A stretch of 64,000 nt of DNA, from contig NZ_JAFMYU010000005.1 in NCBI RefSeq assembly GCF_017353255.1, positions 303,118-367,117 of the forward strand, written 5' to 3'. A model generated the notes under the pieces. It did not search any database, was not told the DNA's origin, and saw only the letters and a program-made list of their open reading frames with translations. Shown in pieces: positions 30,494 through 39,015 of the stretch (positions are counted from its first letter, which is position 1; each line of letters opens with the position of its first letter). Made by a program: the position numbers and the translations under genes. This stretch comes from Fibrella aquatilis (GTDB lineage: Bacteria > Bacteroidota > Bacteroidia > Cytophagales > Spirosomataceae).

Positions 30494-32152
30494 CTACCTC
30501 CGCCGGAACATCACGTAGCCGTTTTCTTCGCGTTCCAGTATCAGGTTGGGGTTAGTGCGGTATTGGTCGGCTTCGGTGATTTTGGTGATGAAAAAGGTGG
30601 GCCGGTCAACGGGGCCGGAGAGGAGGAAATCGGCTTGCCGGGTGCGCGGGTCAACGGGGGGCATTTTGCGGAGGTAGAAGAGTTGCGCGTAGCTTTTGTA
30701 GCCAATGGATTCGGCATAGACGCGCTGTCCCTGTTTCGTTTCGTAGAACCGCACCGCCGCCCCCTGCACATACTCTTCTATGTTGGGTACGATCAGGCTC
30801 AGGTACAGCCACAGACACACGGCCGTAGACCCGTATAACGACCATACGCTACCAGGAAGGCCATTCTCGGGTAGCCTGCCCCCCCGCCGAACGTACCGGG
30901 CTAATTGCACGATGGCCGTGAGCAGCACCGCCAGATACACCACGCCAATGACCCACTCCCAGCCGCCCCATTGCACTGGAGCCTGGAGATTGGCCACCGC
31001 AAACTTGTCATTGATATAGGGGATCAGGGCCGTTTTGTATTGACCTACTACGGGCAGGGCCGCCAGCAGAATGCCCAGCAGCCCACCTACCAGCAGCAGC
31101 CCGGCCGTAAGCCAGCGGCTCCACTGTACCCGGCCCATGAGCAGGTCGTGGAGATGCCGGGCCGCGAGATACGATACCGGAAACCACGCCATGCTGGAGT
31201 AATGCACGATCTTGGTTTTCACGATAGAAAACAGGATCATCACCACCCAGAACAGGGCCACCATCCAGAGCCGGAAATCGCGCGGATCGGGTTGGGCAGC
31301 GAGGTAGCGGATGGCGAAGATGGAGAGGGGAAAACACCCCACCAGCACCACCACAAAATGGTAGTAGAACGGCTGCCCGTGGCCCGCGTCAGGGGTGCTG
31401 AACAGGCGGATCTGGTAGGTGATAAACTCTTCCAGAAACTGCGGTCCGTTTTTAATTATTTCTAGTCCAAACCAAGCCGACGCCACCACCAGTACTGCTG
31501 CAATAGCCAGCAGCGCGTTTCTCAGCGTGAGCAATGGCCGGAACCGCCGCACCAGCCTGGCCAGCACCCAGACCACCACAAACGTCAGCCCCGCCAGCAG
31601 GGCACCTACGGGGCCTTTGGTGAGCACAGCCAACCCCACAAACAAGCCCGATAGCGCTGTATAGCGACCCGCGCCAGCCTGCCCGTAGCGCAGCACAGCC
31701 TCGTAAATGTAGCAGATGCCCAGGAATATGAACAGATTGAACGTGGGGTCGATGATGCCGGTCTTGAAATACAGGTGCGGTGTGAGGGCACCCAGATACC
31801 CCACAGCCCACAAAAGCCCGAATTGAGGACCGTGGACGCGTTTTCCCACGAAAAAGAACGTTAGCAGCGTGGCAATCCCCATGAGCGCGTTGGGCAGGCG
31901 GGCGGCATATTCACCCACGCCCAGCACCCGCATGGCTGTGGCCTGAAGCCAGAAAAATAGGGGTGGTTTTTCCCAAAACGGCTCGAAATTGATCTGCACA
32001 CGGGCATAATTTCCCGTCACCAGCATCTCCCGCGCCGACTCGGCAAAGTTAATCTCGTCCCAGTCGAACAGGTGTACGCGCCCCAGAAACGGCAGGTAAA
32101 ACACCACACCGAGGAGCAACAGCAGAAGAGGGTAAAAGCGAGGGTGGTACAT
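30494..32152 (-). CDS. ArnT-like glycosyltransferase (GT39/PMT superfamily), membrane
   Basis: This 552-residue membrane protein has about 11-12 hydrophobic helices. The first loop holds the catalytic acidic residues in VHLFDWDEINFAESAREML, followed by FEPFWEKPPLFFWLQATA, the pattern of ArnT and related polyprenyl-phosphate sugar transferases. Such enzymes move a sugar from a lipid carrier to lipid A, protein or another glycan on the periplasmic side; acceptor and sugar are unknown. It follows hpt on the same strand after 39 nt, with a small hairpin (32160-32188) between the two, so expression may be partly uncoupled. Confidence 0.88.
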   Translation of the reverse strand: MYHPRFYPLLLLLLGVVFYLPFLGRVHLFDWDEINFAESAREMLVTGNYARVQINFEPFWEKPPLFFWLQATAMRVLGVGEYAARLPNALMGIATLLTFFFVGKRVHGPQFGLLWAVGYLGALTPHLYFKTGIIDPTFNLFIFLGICYIYEAVLRYGQAGAGRYTALSGLFVGLAVLTKGPVGALLAGLTFVVVWVLARLVRRFRPLLTLRNALLAIAAVLVVASAWFGLEIIKNGPQFLEEFITYQIRLFSTPDAGHGQPFYYHFVVVLVGCFPLSIFAIRYLAAQPDPRDFRLWMVALFWVVMILFSIVKTKIVHYSSMAWFPVSYLAARHLHDLLMGRVQWSRWLTAGLLLVGGLLGILLAALPVVGQYKTALIPYINDKFAVANLQAPVQWGGWEWVIGVVYLAVLLTAIVQLARYVRRGGRLPENGLPGSVWSLYGSTAVCLWLYLSLIVPNIEEYVQGAAVRFYETKQGQRVYAESIGYKSYAQLFYLRKMPPVDPRTRQADFLLSGPVDRPTFFITKITEADQYRTNPNLILEREENGYVMFRRR

Positions 32153-32191
32153 ATAAGAATGTCTTCTGAAAAATGTCTTCAGAAGACAGTT

Positions 32192-32725
32192 TTACGACTC
32201 CTTCAATACATAAATGCCTTTTGTGTTTCGGCCCAGACCGTTGTAGTCCAGGCCGTAGCCGACCACAAATTTGTTCTCGATAGAGAAGCCGACATACTCC
32301 AAGTGGATAGGCGTTTGGAGGGCGGCTGGTTTGAACAGCAGCGTAGCAACGGCAATAGAGGCGGGCTTTTGTTCCTGCAACAGCCGGTGCACCTCCACCA
32401 TGGTCAGGCCTGTATCTACGATATCTTCGACTACAATCAGGTCGCGCCCGGCCACAGTCTCTGTCAGGCCCAGAATCTGCTTTACCTGTCCCGTAGAGGC
32501 TGTTTCGATATACGATGCCACCCGAATAAAGGTGACCTCGCAGTCGATGGTGAGGTTCTTGAGCAGGTCGGCGGTGAAAAGAACGGCTCCATTCAGCACC
32601 CCCACAATCAGCGGACGGCGACCGGCGTAATCGCGGTTGATCTGGTCGGCCAGTTCGGCGATGCGGTTCTGGAGCGTTTCGTGGTCAATGAAGGGCACAA
32701 ACGTTTTGTCGAGTACATTCAGCAT
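32192..32725 (-). CDS. hpt: Hypoxanthine phosphoribosyltransferase
   Basis: This 177-residue cytoplasmic purine-salvage enzyme converts hypoxanthine or guanine and PRPP to IMP or GMP. The PRPP-binding motif is LIVVEDIVDTGLTM, the N-terminal PPi loop is VGVLNGAVLFTADLL, and the C-terminal IENKFVVGYGLDYNGLGRN completes the family pattern. The start at 32725 lies 5 nt after a -7 box, so the mRNA is probably leaderless. It is followed by the ArnT-like gene. Confidence 0.95.
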   Translation of the reverse strand: MLNVLDKTFVPFIDHETLQNRIAELADQINRDYAGRRPLIVGVLNGAVLFTADLLKNLTIDCEVTFIRVASYIETASTGQVKQILGLTETVAGRDLIVVEDIVDTGLTMVEVHRLLQEQKPASIAVATLLFKPAALQTPIHLEYVGFSIENKFVVGYGLDYNGLGRNTKGIYVLKES

Positions 32726-32730
32726 ACCAT

Positions 32731-32738
32731 CAAAGGTA
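32731..32738 (-). promoter_or_regulatory. -7 box TACCTTTG abutting the hpt start
   Basis: TACCTTTG is an exact consensus match on the minus strand. Its last G is separated from the hpt ATG by only 5 nt, so transcription should begin at or next to the start codon. The same spacing occurs at 58799. Confidence 0.55.
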
Positions 32739-32822
32739 AGGTTTCTGATTTTTACGGGCTAAACAAACGGATAGCCAGGCGGTAACGTTATCAAGCAGAC
32801 GTTCTCACTATCCGTTTTGCAG

Positions 32823-34049
32823 ATGAAATCTTTGTTGTTGGCCGTTTTTGCTACCTGTGCCTTGTTAGTTGCCCAACCGGCGCAGGCGCAGCTTTATTCG
32901 TCGGCCGATTTCGACAAGAAATACGATGGCCTGCTTCAGCACCCCGGCGTGCAGATCGAATCGGCGGAGGCCATCAATTACATGTACAATTACAAGTTCG
33001 CGCAAGCCGATAAGGAGTTTCGCTGGTTGCGGTTGCGTTACCCCAGCCACCCTATGCCCTACTTCCTGATGGGCATGGCCGAGTGGTGGAAGATGGTGCC
33101 CAACACCGACAACCCCGACTACGACGACCGCTGCCTGGCCCTGATGGACACCACCATTACCCTGGCCGAAAAACTCTACGACACCAGCGAAAACAAGCTG
33201 GAACCGGCTTTCTTCCTGGCGGGGGCTTATTCCTACAAAGCGCGGATCTATTCGGAACGGAAAAAGTGGGCGAAGGCCACCTTTGCGGGCAAGAGCGCCC
33301 TTAAGTACTTTGAAAAGTGCAAAGGTAACGGCGAGATGAACCCCGAACTGATGTTTGGCGACGGGCTGTATAATTACTACGCCAAGTGGATTCCCGAAAA
33401 TTACCCTCTGCTGAAACCCATTTTGCTATTTTTCCCGAAAGGCGACAAAGCGTCGGGTATCAAGCAACTGGAGAAAACGGCCAATAACGCCTTCTACACG
33501 CGGGTGGAGGCCCGGTATTTCCTGTTGCAGATCTACAGCATGGAAAACCAGTATGACAAGGCCTATGACATGGCCAAGTTCATGACCGAGCAGTATCCCG
33601 ACAACCCTTTTTTCGAGCGGTACTACGCCCGGTCGGCGTTTGTGCGGGGGCGACTAACGGAGGCCGAAACGCTGTCGAAAGATATTCTGACGAAGATTGC
33701 GGCGGGCAAAGATGGCTACGAGGGCGTCAGCGGACGTACGGCGGCCTACATTCTGGCCTATATCCAGCAGAATTTCTACCGCAACAACGCCGAGGCGAAG
33801 AAGTATTACCAGCAGTCGATTGATTTTGCGCTACAGACCAACGCCAAAAATGCGGGCTACTACTGGTCGTCGCTACTGGCGCTGGGCCGCATTGCCGACG
33901 CCGAGAAGAATTACGATCAGGCCCGCACCTACTACACCGAGGTGATGGATAACGCTGAACACAAATCGGCTCAATACCAGGAAGCCAAGAAAGCCGTGAA
34001 AGAAGGCAAAGCAAGTAGACGGGAGGAACGGCGGAAAAGGAAGGAATAA
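32823..34049 (+). CDS. Secreted TPR-repeat protein
   Basis: The protein is 408 residues from the ATG at 32823; an earlier in-frame TTG at 32817 is not preferred. A signal peptide (MKSLLLAVFATCALLVAQPA) is followed by helical tetratricopeptide-like repeats throughout (for example FAQADKEFRWLRLRYPSHPM and YDKAYDMAKFMTEQYPDNPF). The C-terminus is very basic (SRREERRKRKE). TPR proteins scaffold complexes; the partner is unknown. It converges on the Lrp gene through a heptamer hairpin whose arms touch or nearly touch both stop codons. Confidence 0.85.
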   Translation: MKSLLLAVFATCALLVAQPAQAQLYSSADFDKKYDGLLQHPGVQIESAEAINYMYNYKFAQADKEFRWLRLRYPSHPMPYFLMGMAEWWKMVPNTDNPDYDDRCLALMDTTITLAEKLYDTSENKLEPAFFLAGAYSYKARIYSERKKWAKATFAGKSALKYFEKCKGNGEMNPELMFGDGLYNYYAKWIPENYPLLKPILLFFPKGDKASGIKQLEKTANNAFYTRVEARYFLLQIYSMENQYDKAYDMAKFMTEQYPDNPFFERYYARSAFVRGRLTEAETLSKDILTKIAAGKDGYEGVSGRTAAYILAYIQQNFYRNNAEAKKYYQQSIDFALQTNAKNAGYYWSSLLALGRIADAEKNYDQARTYYTEVMDNAEHKSAQYQEAKKAVKEGKASRREERRKRKE

Positions 34050-34051
34050 AT

Positions 34052-34151
34052 TAGTGATGAGTGCTAAACGGTAAGTGGTGAGTTTGCTTACGTCAGCGAA
34101 ACTGCTCTGGCGTAAGCAAACTCACCACTTACCGTTTAGCACTCATCACTA
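34052..34151. repeat. Heptamer hairpin bridging two convergent stop codons
   Basis: Arms of 41 bp (34052-34092 and 34111-34151) are perfectly complementary around an 18-nt loop. Words include gtgatga and gtgctaa. The left arm starts 2 nt after the TPR-gene TAA, and the right arm ends immediately before the Lrp stop. The inner end has gcttacg. Confidence 0.9.
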
Positions 34152-34613
34152 TCATGGTATCGGCATCACCTTGCTCTCTTTAAAGGTAGACAGGATCACC
34201 ATGGTTTGGGTGCTGGCTACTTCTTCGATCTCGTTGATCGTTTCGAGCATGAGCTTCTGGTAAGCGGCAATGTCGTGCGAGATTACTTTTAGTAAAAAGT
34301 CGCCGGAGCCGGTAATGTGGTGGCACTCAATAATTTCGGGAATTTCTTCAACGCGGGCGACGAACAAATCGGTCACCATTTTTTTGTGGCCCACCAGGTT
34401 TACCATCACGAAGGTGGTGACACCAAGGCCTACTTTTTCTCGGTCGAGCTGGGCGTGGTAGCTCTGAATAATACCCGATGTTTCTAGTTTTTTGACCCGT
34501 TCCAACGTCGGGGCAGGCGATAAACCAATCTCTTTCGACAACTGGGCGTTAGTGATTTTGGCGTTGGATTGGAGTATATCTAGAACTTTACGGTCAATCT
34601 GGTCTAGTTTCAT
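34152..34613 (-). CDS. Lrp/AsnC family transcriptional regulator
   Basis: This 153-residue DNA-binding protein has an N-terminal winged helix-turn-helix (NAQLSKEIGLSPAPTLERVK, then KLETSGIIQSYHAQLD). The C-terminal ACT-like RAM domain (VGLGVTTFVMVNLVGHK to HDIAAYQKLMLE) binds an effector, usually an amino acid. Such regulators act as octamers and often control amino-acid metabolism. Its own neighbours give no clear target. A long AT-rich leader (34614-34790) separates it from TIGR03643. Confidence 0.93.
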   Translation of the reverse strand: MKLDQIDRKVLDILQSNAKITNAQLSKEIGLSPAPTLERVKKLETSGIIQSYHAQLDREKVGLGVTTFVMVNLVGHKKMVTDLFVARVEEIPEIIECHHITGSGDFLLKVISHDIAAYQKLMLETINEIEEVASTQTMVILSTFKESKVMPIP

Positions 34614-34790
34614 TCCGCATAGGGGGTTGTCTGTGGTGTTGCTCGTGTATTACAGAGCAAATTTACAGACTGGCGATCTATTTGTTCTTAAAAAATGCTG
34701 TTTTAATAGGGTTGTGTAAAATAATAATTTGACATAAGGCAGTTTAGCCGCATAATATTGGGAGTAGAAATAGCCAACTTTTTCTCCAAA

Positions 34791-35093
34791 TTATCGCTTC
34801 GATAGCTTGTTGCCGGTGATAGTGCGCTGGCTTTTGGAACGAAAACGGGGTTCATCCCCCGCCTCCAGCCCTGGCGCCGTGGCTGCGTGTTTGGTTTTTC
34901 GCCCCTGCACCCGTTCCCGCCACATTCTAAATGAAGACGGTTTCATGTTCAACCGCATGAGGGTAATTACCTGCTGTTCGACCAGGCCAAACTGGGCTTC
35001 GATGGCATCGAATGGGGTGCGGTCCTCCCAGGCCATTTCAATAATTCGGTCCGTATCAGCCAGGGTCAATTCGGGTAGATCTTGCGCTTTCAT
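34791..35093 (-). CDS. TIGR03643 family protein
   Basis: From the ATG at 35093 the protein is 100 residues; a start at 35141 adds residues that do not fit. The family core is LADTDRIIEMAWEDRTPFDA then IEAQFGLVEQQVITLMRLNM and the RMWRERVQGRKTKH tail. It is a conserved bacterial family of unknown function, with a helix-turn-helix-like helical core. It lies 44 nt downstream of the class V aminotransferase and probably in one transcript with it and the MarR regulator. Confidence 0.88.
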   Translation of the reverse strand: MKAQDLPELTLADTDRIIEMAWEDRTPFDAIEAQFGLVEQQVITLMRLNMKPSSFRMWRERVQGRKTKHAATAPGLEAGDEPRFRSKSQRTITGNKLSKR

Positions 35094-35137
35094 AAGTGAG
35101 TTGATAGAGGTTATTACACTGTCGTAGCAGAGAACAA

Positions 35138-36322
35138 TCAACGGTAAGCAGCAGACTCCTTAATCACCCCAATGGCCGTGTCGATTTCGGCTTCGGTGTT
35201 GTAGTAATGGGGCGACAGGCGCAAGGCCCATTCCACACTTTTGCGTTCCCAATCGATGAGGGCGAAGTTGGTAAAGCTCATAGAAAAGTTGATCTGCTGC
35301 TGTTTCAGTGCCGCCTGCACACGCTCGGGCGATTGGCCGGGGAGAGTGAATAACAGCAGGCTGGCTAAGTGGTCACCCTGATCGAGCAAGCGCAAATCGG
35401 GTAGGCTGCCCAGACCCGCTTGCAGTCGGTTTCGGAGCATGGCGTTGCGCTTGGCAATGTCGGCCAGATCAAGGGCGTTGGCATAGCGCAGGGCTTCGGT
35501 CAGGCCTAGTTGCAGCGCCGGGGCTGTTTCCCACTGCTCGAACCGCCGCGCCGTGGGCTGAATCTGGTAGCTGTCGCTGGTAGTCCAGTCAGCCCCTCGC
35601 ATGTCGATGAAGAGGGGTTCGAGGTTCGCGTCGAGCACCCGGTCGCTGATGTAGAGTAGGCCCGTGCCACGCGGTCCCCGCAGGAATTTTCGACCCGTAG
35701 CGCTTAGAAAATCGGCACCAATGGCCGGGGCATCAACGGGCATCTGTCCCACGCTCTGGCAGGCATCCACCACATACCAGGCCCCCACCTCATGCGCCAC
35801 GGTCCCAAAGGCTTCTACCGGCTGAATCCGCCCCGAATTGGTTGGCACGTGGGTTACGGCAATCACGGTAGGGCGCAGTTGCCGCGCCAGGTCAATCAGG
35901 TGGTCAGCCATGACACCGCCGTCGGGGTGGTCATTGGCCCGGACAATGCGGATACCGAAGCGTTTTTGCAGCGACAGAAACGCAAACTGGTTCGAGATAT
36001 AGTCGTCGTTGGTGGTCAGCACCACGTCGCCCGCCCGAAACGGAATGGCCGACAGGGCTTTGGCGTAGGCATCGGTGGCACTGTAGGTGAAGGCAATGTT
36101 GCGCGGCTGGCAGCGAAGCAACTGAGCAGCTTCGGTGTAAAACTGGCTCAACGGTTCGGCAAAGCGGGCACCGGTTTCATAGCCGCCATAGCGGGCTTCG
36201 TCGGCCACGTATTGCCGAATAGCCTCACTAACCACAGTGGGCATAAGCCCGGCTCCGGCGTTGTTGAGGTGAATGAGGTGTCCGGTGGTGGGCGTGTCGC
36301 GGCGAAGCTGGTCAATGTTCAT
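35138..36322 (-). CDS. Class V aminotransferase-like PLP enzyme
   Basis: This 394-residue protein starts at 36322 (MNIDQLRRDTPTTGHLIHLN); an earlier start at 36361 is possible. It has the fold type I features: YSATDAYAKAL for phosphate binding, DACQSVGQMPVDAPAIGADF for the Asp that contacts the pyridine, and the Schiff-base Lys in GRKFLRGPRGTG (Lys212). The family includes cysteine desulfurases, kynureninases and isopenicillin N epimerase-like enzymes; the last is the closest impression. No desulfurase Cys loop is evident. It sits between marR and TIGR03643 with short gaps. Confidence 0.88.
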   Translation of the reverse strand: MNIDQLRRDTPTTGHLIHLNNAGAGLMPTVVSEAIRQYVADEARYGGYETGARFAEPLSQFYTEAAQLLRCQPRNIAFTYSATDAYAKALSAIPFRAGDVVLTTNDDYISNQFAFLSLQKRFGIRIVRANDHPDGGVMADHLIDLARQLRPTVIAVTHVPTNSGRIQPVEAFGTVAHEVGAWYVVDACQSVGQMPVDAPAIGADFLSATGRKFLRGPRGTGLLYISDRVLDANLEPLFIDMRGADWTTSDSYQIQPTARRFEQWETAPALQLGLTEALRYANALDLADIAKRNAMLRNRLQAGLGSLPDLRLLDQGDHLASLLLFTLPGQSPERVQAALKQQQINFSMSFTNFALIDWERKSVEWALRLSPHYYNTEAEIDTAIGVIKESAAYR

Positions 36323-36357
36323 GTTGGGCGTGTAGCTGGTCTTTTCCCCTCCACTAG

Positions 36358-37134
36358 TCAACCCTGAGCCGCCACCATCCGTTCGTAGACGGTATCAAAA
36401 TCGGCCGTGCGATTGGGTCGATAATGATCTGCATGGTATTTGTCCAGCTTTTGCAAAATCTGCACCAGCAGGGTTTTTTCACCCTCCGAGAGTGAACTGT
36501 AGGCCACGTCGGCCACTTTGTCCATTACCGGAAACGTTTCCTGGATGACGGTTATGCCTTTGTTGGTGAGCAGGAGTCGCTTGCTGCGACGGTCCTGTTC
36601 ATCAGGAAACTCCTCGATCAGCTCCATCTTCACCAACCGGTTGATCACGTCGATACCAGAGGCAAATTCGGCCATCATTTCGTAGATCAATTCGCTTTTT
36701 TTAGGAGTACCCATCTGCGCCAGCACGATCAGATAAACCGGGTCTTCGATGCTTTTAAACCCAATGGGCTGCATGGCCTTTTTGGAATAGAAGTGCGCGT
36801 AGCTGGCCAGCCGCCCCGTCAACGAGGCCAGATGCGCTTCGGGCCGGATATGCCGACTGGTTGCTATCGACTTGTTTTTCCGCTCGGTCAAGCTTTCTAC
36901 CCACTGCGTTTTTGGCTGGTGTTGCCCGGCTTCTTCCCCGGTGGGTATCGCAGCGTCGGGGGCCACGTCGCTGTTCAATATGGGGTGATGATGCTGGGTT
37001 GGCAGTGGCACAGGCTTGGCCTGCTCGGTGAGGTAGTGCAGGCAAAACCCAGGCAAATCAGCCTGGTCATGCACGCTGCTATAGGCGGCCCAAGCATTGA
37101 CCAGCTCGACCAGTTTCTCTTCTCCGCTATCCAT
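36358..37134 (-). CDS. MarR family transcriptional regulator with N-terminal extension
   Basis: The C-terminal 150 residues of this 258-residue protein are a MarR winged-helix domain (KSELIYEMMAEFASGIDVIN, then RLVKMELIEEFPDEQDRRSK with the family's DERR-like wing). The first 85 residues are a variable extension seen in several Bacteroidota MarR proteins. It is transcribed away from the ABC exporter operon, a common arrangement for local repressors of efflux. A palindrome (37150-37167) in the shared promoter region could be its operator. Confidence 0.88.
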   Translation of the reverse strand: MDSGEEKLVELVNAWAAYSSVHDQADLPGFCLHYLTEQAKPVPLPTQHHHPILNSDVAPDAAIPTGEEAGQHQPKTQWVESLTERKNKSIATSRHIRPEAHLASLTGRLASYAHFYSKKAMQPIGFKSIEDPVYLIVLAQMGTPKKSELIYEMMAEFASGIDVINRLVKMELIEEFPDEQDRRSKRLLLTNKGITVIQETFPVMDKVADVAYSSLSEGEKTLLVQILQKLDKYHADHYRPNRTADFDTVYERMVAAQG

Positions 37135-37149
37135 CGTTACTGTGGTTTC

Positions 37150-37167
37150 ATACCAAATATACGGTAT
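37150..37167. promoter_or_regulatory. Candidate MarR operator
   Basis: ATACC and GGTAT frame an 8-nt centre in the divergent spacer, 15 nt before the MarR start codon. Position and dyad form suit autoregulation; the match is short. Confidence 0.35.
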
Positions 37168-37211
37168 AACCCGCTGTTTTTAGTACGGTTTCGATATTTA
37201 ATCTGTTGAAA

Positions 37212-37245
37212 TTTGAACAATTGCTAAATTTTCGTAGTAATATTG
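37212..37245 (+). promoter_or_regulatory. Putative promoter of the exporter operon
   Basis: TTTG (37212-37215) and TAATATTG (37238-37245) are 22 nt apart and precede the ABC gene by 22 nt. The -7 box has one mismatch to TAnnTTTG. Confidence 0.4.
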
Positions 37246-37267
37246 TGGCACAAACGGCGGGAATACT

Positions 37268-37948
37268 ATGATTGCGGAATTAAAGGCGGTGAGCAAGGAG
37301 TACAAAACGGGCGATCAAACTATTGTAGCGCTTCAACCCACCAGCCTGCAACTCAACGAAGGCGAACTGCTGCTCATTATTGGGCCATCGGGGTCGGGTA
37401 AGACCACGTTGCTGTCGCTCCTGGGCTGTGTTATCTATCCTAGCTCAGGCGATTTGTGGGTAGACGGACAGCACGTCAATAACCTGAAAGAGAATGCCCT
37501 GGCACGATTGAGGTTGGGTACCATTGGCTTTGTTTTCCAGAATTTCAACCTGCTGGCTCCCCTCACCGCCGAAGAAAACGTGATGATGCCCCTGCAACTA
37601 CAGGGGGTGCGTAGCGCCGAGGCCCGCGACCGCACCCAACAAGCACTGCAAACGGTGGGCATGACTGACCGCCGCCGCAACCTGCCCCGGCAGCTCAGTG
37701 GCGGACAGCAGCAACGCATTGCCATTGCCCGCGCACTAGTCACAAACCCCAAACTCGTTCTCTGCGACGAACCCACGGCCTCGCTCGATAAAGATTCGCT
37801 GGAGATTGTCATGCACGAACTCCGCACCCTGGCCGACGGAGGTAAATCGGTCGCCGTGGTCACGCACGACCCTCGCCTGAAACAATATGCTCACCGGATT
37901 GTGGAGGTAGACAACGGTGTAGTAACAGAAATTTCGCTAACCGATTAA
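37268..37948 (+). CDS. ABC transporter ATP-binding protein (MacB/LolD/DevA type)
   Basis: This 226-residue ATPase has Walker A (GPSGSGKTTLLSLLG), the Q-loop in FVFQNFNLL, the signature LSGGQQQRIAIARAL, Walker B LVLCDEPTAS and the switch His in VVTHDP. Sequence and length match the subunits that power MacB-type tripartite exporters. It is the first gene of an operon with an adaptor (5 nt gap), an FtsX-like permease and a TolC channel. The divergent MarR gene probably represses it. Confidence 0.95.
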   Translation: MIAELKAVSKEYKTGDQTIVALQPTSLQLNEGELLLIIGPSGSGKTTLLSLLGCVIYPSSGDLWVDGQHVNNLKENALARLRLGTIGFVFQNFNLLAPLTAEENVMMPLQLQGVRSAEARDRTQQALQTVGMTDRRRNLPRQLSGGQQQRIAIARALVTNPKLVLCDEPTASLDKDSLEIVMHELRTLADGGKSVAVVTHDPRLKQYAHRIVEVDNGVVTEISLTD

Positions 37949-37953
37949 CAACC

Positions 37954-38943
37954 ATGAGCGCTATTTTTTCAAGTAGAAAAGGCCCTGGCACCGTCGAAAT
38001 AGCCCTTTGTGTGGTTACGGCGTTGCTAACCTCCTGTGGCAGTAAAGACCAGAAAGCTGCCGATCAGAAAGACACCGTACGCACCGTACAAACGCCCAAA
38101 CGGGTAGACGAGGTGCTGGGTATTGCCGTTATTGAACCCGCTGCCCGCCTCTCGCAACTATCGGCCGAAACGGGTGGGCTAGTGAAAAGCATCCGTGTTG
38201 ACATTGGGCAGCAGGTGACCAAGGGACAGGTGCTACTAACCATGGACAATGCCGTGGAAGGGGCGCAGCTTCGGCAGGCCAATGTGAAGATTAAAACCCA
38301 GCAGGACGCTATTGAAACAGCCCGGCAAAACGTACAGTCGCTACGGGTGCAACTCCAGAAAGCCCAGGACGATCAGCGCCGAAACGACGTTCTTTTCAAA
38401 GGCAATGCCCTGACCAGGAAAGAGTTAGACGATTCGCAGTACCAGGTCACGAACCTGCAACAGCAGATCAGGGCATCGGAGGCGCAGGTGCGGCAGGCCG
38501 AGGGGCAGATCAGCTCACTGCGGGCCGACATCCAGTATGCCAGCACAGTGGCGGGCCTCAAAACGGTGAAGGCCCCGGCCAACGGCACGCTCCTGAGCCT
38601 CGATGCCAAGGTGGGGCAGTACCTCAACAGCAACCAGGCCATTGGTGATTTTGCCCCCGCTGGCCCGCTGGTGGCCGTTACGGAAATCGACGAGTTGTTT
38701 GCGCTGACTGTGAAAGTAGGCCAAAAGGCGTACATCAGACCGCAGGGCAGCAACGAAAAACTGTCTACGGGCACGGTGATCCTCACCTCGCCCTACCTCC
38801 GCAAAAAATCGCTTTTTGCCGATAACGCCGCCAACCTCGAAGACCGGCGCGTTCGTGAAGTGCGGGTGCAACTGGATGATCCTTCCAGGGTAATTATTGG
38901 TGCGCGGGTGGAGTGTATTATAGTCGTAAGTCCTCAGTCGTAA
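37954..38943 (+). CDS. HlyD/RND-type periplasmic adaptor, lipoprotein
   Basis: This 329-residue membrane-fusion protein starts MSAIFSSRKGPGTVEI and has a lipobox-like ALLTSCGSK near residue 30. A lipoyl half-motif (GGLVKSIRVDIGQQVTKGQV) and a long coiled coil (residues 95-180, for example RASEAQVRQAEGQISSLRAD) precede the second lipoyl half (VKAPANGTLLSLDAKVGQ). It should link the inner-membrane ABC complex to TolC. The last residues, VVSPQS and the stop, are encoded within the arm of a repeat, so the native C-terminus may have been replaced. Confidence 0.92.
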   Translation: MSAIFSSRKGPGTVEIALCVVTALLTSCGSKDQKAADQKDTVRTVQTPKRVDEVLGIAVIEPAARLSQLSAETGGLVKSIRVDIGQQVTKGQVLLTMDNAVEGAQLRQANVKIKTQQDAIETARQNVQSLRVQLQKAQDDQRRNDVLFKGNALTRKELDDSQYQVTNLQQQIRASEAQVRQAEGQISSLRADIQYASTVAGLKTVKAPANGTLLSLDAKVGQYLNSNQAIGDFAPAGPLVAVTEIDELFALTVKVGQKAYIRPQGSNEKLSTGTVILTSPYLRKKSLFADNAANLEDRRVREVRVQLDDPSRVIIGARVECIIVVSPQS

Positions 38944-39015
38944 GTCATAAGGGGCTTCGCTTAGGTACAACACCTCGCTAAAACAGCGAGACTTACGACT
39001 GAAGACTTACGACTA
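38921..39015. repeat. Heptamer hairpin joining adaptor stop to permease start
   Basis: Arms 38921-38946 and 38990-39015 (26 bp, one mismatch) are built on heptamers of the type tagtcgt and aagtcct. The left arm encodes the last codons of the adaptor and contains its TAA. The right arm ends on the A of the permease ATG. The whole spacer is repeat DNA. Confidence 0.88.
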
